From Setomelanomma holmii (taxonomy: Eukaryota > Ascomycota > Dothideomycetes > Pleosporales > Phaeosphaeriaceae): a stretch of DNA of 51,238 nucleotides. Made by a program: the position numbers and the translations under genes. How positions within the stretch are numbered: the stretch's first letter is position 1; the number at the start of each line of letters is the position of its first letter. The notes beneath the pieces were generated by a model. It was not told where the DNA came from, did no database searches, and saw nothing but the letters and a program-made list of their open reading frames with translations. The stretch lies in the NCBI GenBank assembly GCA_010015745.1, contig ML978320.1, positions 1 through 51,238 on the forward strand, in the 5' to 3' direction. Shown piece by piece: positions 42,103-51,238 of this stretch.

Positions 42103-43368
42103 TCTGCGAGATGAAAAGAATGAAATCGAGAGCTGGTGGTGGAGTTGCAACTTGGGTGGACTGGTGCTTGAACAATTGTGCGGTGCAAATTGTGCTGGTA
42201 GCAGGAAAAGACATCGCAATTGGCATTTAAATACTACCTGTACTGCATGGTCATATGCGCTCATCTACTGCATGTATTCCAGCGGCAGCCTGCGGGATGA
42301 TGAGGTTGCTGATGGTGAGAGGCTCTGAGCTGACGCGAAGTGGAGGTCGCGCAGGCAGCGACGCGTCCTGGCGCCTCTTTGCAGCGCGAAGGCGCGCTCA
42401 GTGGCCGTCACCGCCTAATCATCCAGGCACCCGCCTATCATCGACCATTATCGACATTGCGCCAACACACCACCAACGCGCGCTCCCGTGATGACATTTG
42501 ATGATGGCAGAGATGGGGAACAGACGGGAGAGAGGTGGTGTCAATTGCGGCGCCGGCGCATGTGGACTTCACCAATCAAGGGCGCCACCGAGCTATTACC
42601 ACTCTCAATTTCTGCAATCTTCAACCTTGCCTCTCCTTCTCTATACCCTACGATCGGTACCTCGTCGCTCTCGCAGTGTGACCCTTTGCTCGTAAGTATT
42701 GACAAAGTACTCTGCGCAGTACTTGCTCCGATGGCATCTCAACCAAAATAGAGGCCATCCTTTCAGTGACGAACAGACCCGTCACCACCCCGCCTTCTAC
42801 ACGATTCCTCCCTTTTGCAACCCTTTTCGGATATGGTCTGGTACTGATCTTGATAAGTCTATCAACTGACTGAGATATGCTTCAGGCTTCTCAAAGCTTT
42901 CCTTTTTGATCGACTACAATGGATGTTCATGAACTCGACCTCAACTTCAAAACTGAATCAGTATCCTGGTTGCATCGGCAGTTGCTCAGCTTCATGAACC
43001 TCCCACCCATTGATTTCACCATCTTATTCCAACGTATCATTGTTGAGTAATAATGGGCGGTCTTCACCATGATCGCTTCTCAACGTCGCCAAGCTTATCG
43101 ACCCACACCGTGCGAGCTGGCCGGCCTGCCACTATCTAGAGCAGCGCTGAGCAGCATCTTCAATTATAGCTATCAAGATAATACATCACGTGCAGCTAGT
43201 TGAGGCAAGCTATATTTGCACGATAAAGGTTCAGGGACGTCGGTACCTTCTGTTCGGACATCGTTGGTGGATGACGCTTACGGACTCGGACAAAAGTGAA
43301 ACTGAATTAGCAAAACATTTTAATAAGGGCATTGAGTGCTTCACTCATCTACTCGAAGCTCACTCTGC
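42103..43368. other. intergenic, about 1.27 kb
   Basis: Promoter side of the ankyrin gene. A 43-codon plus-strand frame (42919-43050, MDVHELDLNF) is too short to support, and an 87-codon frame at 42488-42751 is featureless. The right part abuts the pdxA remnant. Confidence 0.4.
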
Positions 43369-43979
43369 TCAGCAACAATACGCGACTTCCGTCTTAGTAA
43401 CCGTCGGCAATGGCTTTGAAACACGAACCTGTTGCTCCTCTCCACGGTTGCGACTCAGCATCTCCTTCTGGATCCTTCTCTCTGACATGGTGACTGCGAT
43501 ATCGAACGAATGCTGCGTGCTGACCACACTTGCGAGGTTCTTCCCCGCAATATCGAAAGCCGTCCCATGCGCTGGTGTCGAAATCGGGATTGGAAGTCCA
43601 CCTTGCACTGTAACACCACCATCAAAAGCCAATATTTTCAACGCAATTTGGTCTTGATCATGATACATGGTGACAAATGCGTCGTACTTATCGCGCTTCA
43701 GGAAGACAGTATCACACGGAAATGGTCCTTCAGCATCAATGCCCATCTCGCGCGCCGCCTCCACGGCGGGACGAATGGCATCAATCTCTTGCCGGCCGAA
43801 TGCGCCGATTTCTCCGTTATGAGGGTTCAGGGCACATACAGCAAGCCGAGGGTGCTCAATGCCGGACTCCTATCTGCCCTGGCCATTAGCATTGATGTTT
43901 CAAATATCGCGTGATACTTGACATACCTCAACCGATGCACCAGCTCGATCGCTGTCAACGTTCTCTCCTTCGTAACCAT
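43369..43979 (-). pseudogene. pdxA: pdxA-like (4-hydroxythreonine-4-phosphate dehydrogenase family) 3' remnant
   Basis: The last third of a PdxA-family dehydrogenase, which oxidises 4-phospho-hydroxythreonine in bacterial vitamin B6 synthesis; fungal members are thought to act on related phosphorylated acids. Visible are MVTKERTLTAIELVHR (43979), a 48-bp intron (43879-43926), then after a 1-bp shift near 43862-43872 the blocks GIEHPRLAVCALNPHNGEIG, DAEGPFPCDTVF, YDAFVTMYHDQDQIALKI, FDGGVTVQGGLPI and PAHGTAFDIAGKNLAS. The stop at 43369 is a plausible natural end. The N-terminal two thirds are absent; upstream come GCTTGCTT-type repeats (43992-44037) and two mobile-element pieces. The gene is dead: truncated and frameshifted. 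Fungal pdxA genes are bacterial-like, so transfer is plausible. Confidence 0.75.
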
Positions 43980-44039
43980 ACTTGGGAGAAAGCAAGCGTG
44001 CTTGCTTACTTGCTTGTTACGCTTGGTTGCTTGCTTATT

Positions 44040-44172
44040 TGTAACGGTACGGAGGGGGAGGACTGCGCTGAATTGACTACCTGAGGTGGGCGGAGCTACA
44101 TATATAGACTGCCGTACATGAGATATCCCAACTCGTACTAGAGTTGGTCTGGGCACGGCCCAAACCGTTACA
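44040..44172. repeat. 133-bp element with TGTAACGGT inverted ends (LTR- or MITE-like)
   Basis: It begins TGTAACGGTACGG and ends CCAAACCGTTACA, a 9-bp perfect inverted terminal match with weaker similarity inward; it holds an ACATATATAG TATA-like box at about 44097-44106. TGT..ACA ends are usual for LTRs, but 133 bp is short and no flanking target duplication was found. It sits exactly where the truncated transposase begins (about 44173). Confidence 0.4.
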
Positions 44173-45197
44173 AAGTTAGCCCAAATGGCTGGACGAGCAA
44201 TACTCTAGCGCTTGCCTGGCTTAAACACTTCAATATGCATGCGAAGCCTGTAGGAGCGTATAGATTGCTCATTATTGACGGCCACGAGAGCCATTGCTCG
44301 CTCAATTTCGAGGAGTACTGCAAGGAGAGCAAGATCATCACTCTCTGTATGCCGCCTCACTCATCGCACTTACTACAACCTCTTGACGTTGCTTGCTTTT
44401 CGCCGTTGAAGCGCAGTTATGGCAACGGCATATCAGCCTTGGCGCGCAACCACATCCACCATATCAGCAAAGAAACCTTTCTACCAGCCTTCAAAGCTGC
44501 CTACGAGCTGACGTTTACTGAGGAGAACGCTCGCGCAGAATTTAGAGGCGCTGGACTAGTCCCATCCAAAGCAGTGCTATCCAAGCTTGACGTGAGGTTA
44601 CGCATGCCAACACCACCACAACAGGACGTCGCTTAGGAAGCGAAAACACTGCGCAACGCCCGCAAAGTAGAGGCGCAATTAACACTTATTTGACAGAGAA
44701 TGTAAAGGCGCTCAGGTTCCTCTGCAAGTTCTTTGGATGAACAAGTTAGGCAGCTGAGCAAAGGCGCTCAGCAAATAGCACATAATATGGTGTTGCTACA
44801 GGAGGAACAGGTGCGCATGCAAAGCGCTATTGAAGAGCTTACAAAGCGCAAAGGCCGTAAGCAGCGCTACGTACGAGTAGAGGAGACTCTAACAGTTGGT
44901 GAGGTATCTGACTTAATTGCTGCAAAGGCGGGTGGTAGTCGTGAGGAGGGCAAGACGCCCGCAAAGAGGGTGCGCACTGAGAGGCGCTGTGGCCGTTGCG
45001 GCAAGACTGGGCACAACTCCCGCACCTGTACAGTAGAAATAGAGGATGCAGATGATAAGCGAAGATTCTGAAGTATAATCTACTGTAGCGTACAGTACAA
45101 AATACTGTTGTGGTTTTGCGCAGCGTCGCCGCGCAGGCGTGTTGGTGGGGAACAGTGGCCGACTTGCTTGGGTGGCCGACTCGCTTGGGAAACACGT
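44173..45197 (+). mobile_element. 5'-truncated pogo/Fot1 element
   Basis: The left end is missing: the sequence starts within the transposase at ...NGWTSNTLALAWLKHF. The right end is a normal pogo terminus; read inward from the TA at 45198-45199 it begins ACGTGTTTCCCAAGCGAGTC and repeats the AAGC(G/A)AGTCGGCC motif twice, like the terminus of the element at 2725-7562. Opposite orientation to that element. Confidence 0.75.
44180..45071 (+). pseudogene. pogo transposase C-terminal half, three nonsense codons
   Basis: One frame from about 44180 to the stop at 45069-45071, broken by TAG (44634-44636), TGA (44691-44693) and TAA (44703-44705). At each stop the expected residue is Gln or Arg, so each is explained by one C-to-T change. 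Catalytic residues 2 and 3 are kept (LLIIDGHESHCS; LLQPLDVACF), the first Asp and both HTH domains are missing. The C-terminal end has an intact zinc knuckle CGRCGKTGHNSRTC. It aligns well, domain by domain, with the transposase at 5503-7236 but differs enough in sequence to be another family member. Confidence 0.8.
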
Positions 45198-45199
45198 TA

Positions 45200-45630
45200 A
45201 CGTAGTTTATATGCGAGGCGCCCATACAAGCGAGGCGCCCACCCCAAAAACACACCAAAAAGCAGATTTTTGGCAACTTCATAACTCAACCGCCCAATAG
45301 ATTTTTATCAAAATCTTACCATGAAGCTGCATATATGTAAGCTTTCAAATCCTCTAGTTACAGGGTTCTGGGTGCAGTTGTTACAATTTTATCAAGAAAA
45401 AAAAACCCCTTGCTTTTTTAGCCCTCAAATTTATCTTTCCTTACATCTCGGGTAGCTAGAGCCCTGTAATCCTAGAGTCTTTAAGGATATATACATACAG
45501 CACTATAGGAAAAAATTCAGAGGGATCTATCTAGCGGTTGTTGGGATATCAGGTTGCCAAAAATCTGCTGTTTGGTGTGGTTTTTGGGTGGGCGCCTCGC
45601 TTGTATGGGCGACTCGCATATAAACTACGT
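45200..45630. mobile_element. 431-bp MITE with 78-bp inverted arms, TA target
   Basis: Arms 45200-45277 and 45553-45630 are inverted copies with only a few mismatches; each starts ACGTAGTTTATATGCGAG, then CCCATACAAGCGAGGCGCCC. TA flanks both ends (45198-45199 and 45631-45632). The centre has a run of nine A's near 45398 and no open frame. The subterminal CATACAAGCGAG motif is shared with the pogo elements in the window, so it is probably a non-autonomous pogo derivative. Its left TA is also the right TA of the truncated pogo element. Confidence 0.85.
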
Positions 45631-45632
45631 TA

Positions 45633-46187
45633 TAGAAAGTAAAGCGCTAGCGCCACTGGATACGAAGATACTGCGCAAGATTCGAAAAAAATACCTGGTA
45701 ATCAGGCAGGATAGCCTGTTAGGCCCTTGAAGATACCTCACCTAACAGAGTAGTATGAAGAGCGGGTGAGGAACGATATCGCGATGTTCACGCATGTTGA
45801 TGAAGATGATAAGGAAACGTGCGGCTCAAGTCCTAACCCCGCAAGCTTCGCCCCCACTACACCCTCAGCCGAGCTGACCATACACTGTAGCCACTTATGC
45901 GGAGCGCTCAACGTAGCAAGCCGTGATTCGCTACGATTTCTTCTCGCGTTGGCTGGTGAGCGATGTGCATCTGCGCATGCATCTCCAAAGCCGCTCAACT
46001 TTGCTTTTATTCTATCGGCTGCCTTGTCCTCGCAGCTTCACACTTTCTGCCCTTCAGCCTCCTTGATTTCTTGCAGTCGCACCGATTCGCAAGGTCAATA
46101 GCATTCGCAACAATCCTTTTTTACACCCCCAAAAAGATATGATATAAAGGCTCAAAAGTCCTGGACCGCTTTATATGCTGCGTGGAT
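45633..46187. other. intergenic, promoter of the kinase-fusion gene
   Basis: Overlapping frames of 86 and 111 codons on opposite strands at 45738-46101 are not supported as genes. A GATATAAAGG TATA-like box lies at 46141-46150, about 40 bp before the ATG at 46188. Confidence 0.4.
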
Positions 46188-49100
46188 ATGGCCAACAGGA
46201 GTATTTCCAGCGTCGACCCGAAAGGACTGAAGAAAGGCGAAGACTACCGCGATCTAGCGAGCTTATTGAGAAGGTGTAGCATCAAACATGCAGATGAGAA
46301 GATAGGCTACTTCTGGTCTTTCGAACTTTTGACCCGTATCATGACCCAAAAACGTGTCTCCGAAGCCTTGAAAGAAGAATGGCCTGAAATTGCTGGAAAG
46401 GACTTATTCTACTTCAGCACCAAAATTGGATTCTTATACAAGGACGACCATGAAATCGACAGCAACGATCCAATTCTTCAATCACCTGAAGGCAAGCAGT
46501 ACCTCAAGATCTTCGCTCTTCTTCTCCTTGTTTCAAGAGTAGGCGACATCAAAATCTTCCTTAGAGAAGGTGTCTCGGACGCTGATCTACCCTTACGCCG
46601 CAAAGACGAACTCGGAGTACCTATCCTATACCGCAAGTTTAACGATCAAAGACCGCTCACATGCTTCGAAGAGTGCAAATGGCGACCACACGAGATTGAG
46701 TTCTTTTATGAGACTCAGTGGCGGATGATTGTGCCATTCTTTGATGCCAGGACGGGCAATGTGGCTCACAAAGCGTTCTCTAGCCACACTATCTTACCTT
46801 TTGTGGAAACAAAGAAGCAGGGGGATAAGGTATCCTTCAGTGTAGCTGAGGGTGGATACAGTATAGTCAGCCGGGTTCGCATAGATCCAGGGTCTCATTG
46901 TTTCAACAAGATCCAGAGATGGGTAAGTTTTCGACCTCTTTAAGAAAAGATATCAGACTCACCGTGCTACAAGGAATCGCTTGTGCATCATGACTTTGCC
47001 CTGAAATCATTGAAAAAAGCGGACAGCGATCACTTCTACAGAGAGATTTCTTCTCTTCGGAGATTTAGTGGGATGGCTCAACCTCATATCATTGAGCTCT
47101 TGGCCAGTTTTACCTGGAACGACAAGAACTACATGATATTTCCATGGGCAGATTGCAATCTGCTCGAGTTCTGGCGCATGAATATCTTCAATCAAGAAGA
47201 TGTAGATGCCATGAAGTGGTTTTCCGCCCAAGTAGCGGGGTTGAGTGAAGCTTTGTCTGTCATTCATAATCCGCCTGGCACCGATGCTGAGTACGGGCGT
47301 CATGGCGACATCAAACCAGAGAATGTTCTATGGATTCACAGCCAAACGAACCCTAGGGGTACACTCCTGATAACCGATTTCGGCGTTTCTTCCTTCAACA
47401 GGACACGGTCGAGATCTAACGTAACAAACAGGGGTATGGGATTTTCTGCAACTTATCGAGCTCCTGAGTTTGACATAAAAGAAGCTCCTATATCGCGATC
47501 CTACGATATATGGGCTTTTGGTTGCGTGCTGTTAGAAATGGTTACTTGGCTGCTAGGAGGCTGGGAGCTTGTGGAGGAGTTTTCCCTTGCAAGACTCTCG
47601 CCTGATGATACAGGAATTCTGACAGATACATTCTTCGCCATGTCACGGACAGACACAGGAACCGGGCATACCATCGTGGTGAATAAGCAAGTTACCTCAG
47701 TGAGTTTAACGATGCCACCTCTAAAATATTCAGGAGACTTAGCTGACGCCTTTTTGGCACGTTTAGCACATAGGGAAGCTGCATCGGCATGATCGGTGTA
47801 CACAGTACGTTCATGACCTGCTAGACCTGATCCAGAACAACATGCTTCTGATTGAGTTGGAAAAATTGAAGCGTTCTCAGTCGAAAGAACTTTCGCAAAC
47901 TTTCCAGCTCATGAATCAGACAGCTACAAAAAGCGTTCAGTACATTATGAAACCGCTCCCTATCCTAGTACTACCCTCTGAGCGCCCTGCGCTTGAGGTG
48001 AAGATAGATGAAGATATTCAAAAGCGCCTTGCCAGATACAATGGGATCAGGCGTACATTACGGCTCTCAACGATGTCTGGCGGATTTCGACGATCAGTGC
48101 GTCTTACAGAACGACGTACAGCTGGTGGTTTCAAGCCAGAACTGCAGTCTGTCGAGCCAGCCACTTCGACAGATGATTTACAAGCTAGTGCGAGATCAGA
48201 CGCTTCGAATGCGGATGCTTTATCGGCAAGGCTTCCAAATGTCCATGTCCAGGAACACCGCGAAAATCGCAATGCCGTCCGAGTCACAAGCGATGGTGAC
48301 ATCATGCAATCTATACAAAAACACGTTCAAGATGCGTGCAAAGGCTCCCAAGAGATGGGGTCGGCAACGCATGAGATGAGGATACTCGCGCATTGGGAAC
48401 TCCTGCAATGTGTGCAAGAGGAACTGGACGGGGACTCTGAGCTCAGCCCGACCCTGACCATTTCGGGTGACTCTACGCATTCTTGGGCTGTGTCTTGCGT
48501 CGAGTACGTCAAAGTTACCTGGGGTGAGTTTGGTGAGGCTTTGCTCGGAGATCTAGAGCGGTCGCTGCTAGGGAAACCACAAAACAGCTCAGGTTAGCTC
48601 CCATTCCGACGCTTCTGATATGAAAATATGCTGATCTTTGTGCTATCCAAGATGAGGAATGTCCGTCAATAATCAAATGGACCCTTCAACCAGGGCCAAA
48701 GGAAATCAATACCGTCAATTTTCGAGGCACCATATCAGAATTAATAATCCTGGCACAACTCATGTGCTGGATGGCAGCAACGTTTCGGCTGCCACAAACC
48801 GATCAGGTCTCATGCTCATCTGTAAACTTCCGACACCTCCAAGATGACGATGCTACTTGTGCAACCTTTCAAATTGTCTTGCAAAATCTGTATCCCCTAC
48901 AATCTCTGGATCCAGGAACTTGTTGGGCAAAATTATTCCCAAGTACCGTCATAGCATATGGCTTTCCAGTTCCGAATTATCCCGGCATGTTAGGCCTCCA
49001 GATTCCCTTTGGTGCCATGCTCGAATTGGCGGAAATTGTGTGTGATGTGAATCTGGAGGACGAGAATGGGAATGACGCAGGCATTTACTTCGATGGCGTT

Positions 49101-50438
49101 TCTTCGGTGCTCTACCCAACCGCTTATGTCGAACTGGAAGAGTCCAAGGTGATTCAATGGCATCTCGCATGGAGTTCCGACCGCACTCTAAAAGATCGAG
49201 ATCTAGACCTTGCGCCTGATAGCGAACATGGGCCCAAATGGTCACGAATTCACGATGTGGAAACGCTGCGTTCGGCGACGGCAATTCTCGGCTACTGCGG
49301 AAACGTGGCAATCCAACTTGGCACACAAGCACGGGTACAGCAGTATCAACATATGCGAGCTTCCAGAGCAGATATCGAGAATCCACCGCTCGACTCCCAC
49401 CCGGGGACAGCGCAGGCTGGGTTCAGCCTCATGGGAGCTACTGGGGGAGTTCAACAGGCTTTCAAGACCCGAAAGGCCCAAAGGGTCGCGATTGAATCGG
49501 GTAAGGAAGCGACCTATAGGGATCTTCTCAGGCGCACCGAGAGCGAACCGATCATTCTCTTCGATACGGAAAGAAACAAGGAGCGAGCCTGGATGGTACC
49601 TCAGCTGTCCCTTATCTTGGACTTGTTTAACCTCTGGGCTTCCCAAAATGGGTTTGACAATATCAAATATGCCAATCCTTGCTCTGACGGTGGGGTTGAG
49701 GCGAAACGGGTGTTAGGAGATACAGCTTATGCAAAACGAGTTGCGTATACCAGGATACTTGACTCTGAGTCGGATCTCTCGGTCGGCGATGTCATCAAGA
49801 AGATCTATGGTCGTATGCGCCAGTGTGTAGAAACGAGCGCTGAAAGTGATGAAGGATCCAGAGGATTGAAGCGCATGGGAAGAGGTGGTATAGTAGGCTG
49901 GGACTTGCTCGAACTCACAGACGCCGCGTGGACAATAAGCCAGAGACGAGAAGTTGGCCAGAAACAGAGATCATTTGCGAGCTTCAATCCCGGCTGGAAG
50001 CCTTTTACGCAAGTGATTCCGGTCTTGTTTGGCCAGCATCTCGGTGAATTGATTACACCTGTCGACTCGAGTCAAGTTTGCCGTCACTGGTATCCGCTCC
50101 CTGGTGGCTTCGAAGACCACTATCTTGCCGCGAGCTTGTACTGTTTGAAGAACTTGGCCGCTCATTACGGCTACGACGATCCTTGTCACTTCTTCAATAA
50201 CTTGAGATGGGACTTGAAGGACGGATTATTATTCCAGCCCTGTGCAGAGTGCCTAGACAAGCCGAAACTCTGCACCAAGCAACCGCAGACCCTTGTGCAA
50301 GGTAAAGGGAAGGTGCTCCAGAAGAAGTCGCCGTCCACCCAGACTGCGCTTCAGGTCAAAGATACTGGAGCTGTTGTCTTCGCGTTAAAGCGCAAGAATG
50401 AGAAGTCTTTGGGAGCAAATGTCTCTGATGGAAGTTGA
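46188..50438 (+). CDS. 1,357-residue protein-kinase fusion protein
   Basis: Exons 46188-46922, 46974-47699, 47767-48592 and 48652-50438. The introns are 51, 67 and 59 bp, all GT..AG and all restoring frame. Residues 1-240 are an unrecognised helical region. The kinase domain runs from about 245 to 540: FALKSLKK (beta-3 lysine), YREISSLRRF (alpha-C), HGDIKPENVLW (catalytic loop, with HGD for HRD), ITDFGVSS (DFG), ATYRAPE (APE), SYDIWAFGCVLLEM, ending HRHDRCTQYVHDLLDLIQNN. A linker of about 220 residues follows, then from about 760 a further 595 residues with GTCWAKLFPSTVIAYGFPVP, GLQIPFGAMLEL, VIQWHL and WYPLPGGFEDHYLA, rich in Trp and Cys, which I do not recognise as a named domain. The third intron joins this part to the kinase cleanly, so one polypeptide is the simplest model. 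Kinase residues look active. Confidence 0.8.
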
Positions 50439-51221
50439 TGCACTATTTGTCCTACGAGTTCGTCTAGCTAGCAGCTAAGAAACCTAGCTGAGTGAGGAGC
50501 AATTTGCGAGGAATAGTAGATTTGTACCGAAATTGTTGTCATTTGTGGATGATCCTAAGATATATAAAAAATTCCAGTGTACCCTCAATAGAATTCTCAG
50601 CCAATAAGCAGCGTCGGAGCACAAGAAAAGCTTACATGCTGGTCAACTCCCTCAGCTGCTACATACGCTGAGCATACTACCCAGCTCTGGAAGTCTGTCA
50701 AGGTGCAAGTATTCGTCTAAGAGCGACGCTACGTGCACTACTTTGTTGTACAAGAGCAGGAGCAGCAGGAGGAGCAAGGGCAGGAGGAGGACCAGAACCA
50801 GGACCAGGACCAGAGGTTGCAGCAGAGGCCGCAGCAGAGGCCGCAGCAGAGGCCAGAGCAAGAGCAGGAGCAGGAGCAGAGGTAGCAGATCGAATACCAG
50901 CAGAGACTTGCGATCCTATCAAAAGAGTGGCAAGCTATCAGCCTTCAGGACAGTGAGAAAATCAGGCGGATAGCTAATGAGACGCCTCCGTACAACCGCA
51001 CTGGCTGGTTCAAGCGACCTGAAGCAGCTTGCCTACGCTGTACGGTTGCTAGACAAGAATGAGCCAGAGCTACAGAATGTTGTGCGATAGGTAGATGTTG
51101 CACGCTAGCAGGGCTATCCCTACACTCTCTCATTGTACACGTATATATAGCTTCCCTCGTTCATAGCTACACAATCAACTCAGTCCTTCATTCCTCCTTC
51201 CACATCACACATCCAAGAGTT
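50439..51221. other. intergenic with CAG-rich repeat
   Basis: No supported gene. The arginine-rich frames here are created by the repeat at about 50750-50890. A TATA-like GTATATATAG lies at 51141-51150, in front of the possible gene start at 51222. Confidence 0.5.
50750..50890. repeat. imperfect CAG/GAG hexamer-type tandem repeat
   Basis: Purine-rich short units (CAGGAG, GACCAG, GCCGCAGCAGAG) repeat in tandem with small changes; the 12-bp unit GCCGCAGCAGAG occurs in near-perfect copies at about 50825-50860. It opens frames on both strands that are low complexity only. Confidence 0.7.
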
Positions 51222-51238
51222 ATGAGCCCGGATTTGCA
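51222..51238 (+). CDS. possible first codons of a gene running off the window
   Basis: ATGAGCCCGGATTTGCA starts 72 bp after a TATA-like box (51141-51150) and follows a pyrimidine-rich leader (CTTCATTCCTCCTTCC), an arrangement usual for fungal promoters. Only five codons are visible, so this is a guess from context. Confidence 0.25.

Noticed and set aside
42488..42751. 87-codon plus-strand frame and a 43-codon frame at 42919-43050
   Set aside because: Too short, no features, and in the promoter side of the ankyrin gene.
43190..43914. Plus-strand frames of 134-155 codons
   Set aside because: Antisense to the pdxA-like remnant, whose family motifs are clear on the minus strand.
43990..44040. 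GCTTGCTT repeats considered as a telomere- or CRISPR-like array
   Set aside because: Units are short, irregular and without spacers; a simple local repeat.
50652..50973. Arg-rich or Pro/Ala-rich frames considered as a nucleic-acid-binding protein
   Set aside because: Produced entirely by the CAG/GAG tandem repeat.

Overview
This is a window of filamentous ascomycete (Pezizomycotina) nuclear DNA. The evidence is introns of about 45-100 bp with GT..AG ends, HET-domain genes, a DUF6536-type membrane protein, pogo/Fot1-type DNA transposons, and transposon damage dominated by C-to-T and G-to-A changes of the kind RIP makes. The gene mix fits a Dothideomycete, but that is inference. No tRNA, rRNA, CRISPR or bacterial-type operon was seen.

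Layout. (1) 1-7934 is an accessory, repeat-rich region. It opens with the 5' part of a HET/NB-ARC (NLR-like) gene carrying an in-frame stop. A host gene follows that is split by a nest of transposons: a pogo element (2725-7562) hit in its left end by a second, heavily mutated pogo element (2770-5389) and in its right end by a small inverted-repeat element. (2) 8568-17290 holds cysteine-rich surface or secreted proteins, two of them with Ser/Thr stalks and one C-terminal membrane span. They surround a five-exon DUF6536-type multispanning membrane protein and a small coiled-coil protein. (3) 18215-24252 is a housekeeping block. RRP3 and SSF1, two ribosome-biogenesis genes, diverge from a 184-bp shared promoter; a CSN8/SAC3-like helical protein and a HlyIII/adiponectin-receptor-like protein follow. 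(4) 24289-42102 contains a decaying or mis-modelled membrane protein, a secreted six-bladed beta-propeller, a HVA1/TUDOR-type lysine-rich protein, an intact HET protein, a small secreted cysteine-rich protein, an MFS transporter of the monocarboxylate type, and a 1,867-residue ankyrin protein with a nucleotidyltransferase-like N-terminal motif. (5) 43369-45632 is a second decayed island: a pdxA-like remnant, a short element with TGTAACGGT ends, a 5'-truncated pogo transposase with three RIP-type stops, and a 431-bp MITE with 78-bp arms that shares a TA target with the neighbouring pogo element. (6) 46188-50438 is a four-exon gene for a 1,357-residue protein with a central protein kinase domain and a long unrecognised C-terminal region. 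The window ends in a CAG-rich repeat and the possible first codons of another gene.

Themes. The two repeat islands lie next to HET/NLR-like, surface-protein and kinase-fusion genes, which is the usual accessory, fast-evolving compartment of such genomes. The ribosome-biogenesis block looks like conserved core. The best candidates for something little described are the kinase fusion protein, the NTase-like/ankyrin giant, and the family of TA-targeting elements that share ACGT termini and a repeated subterminal motif.
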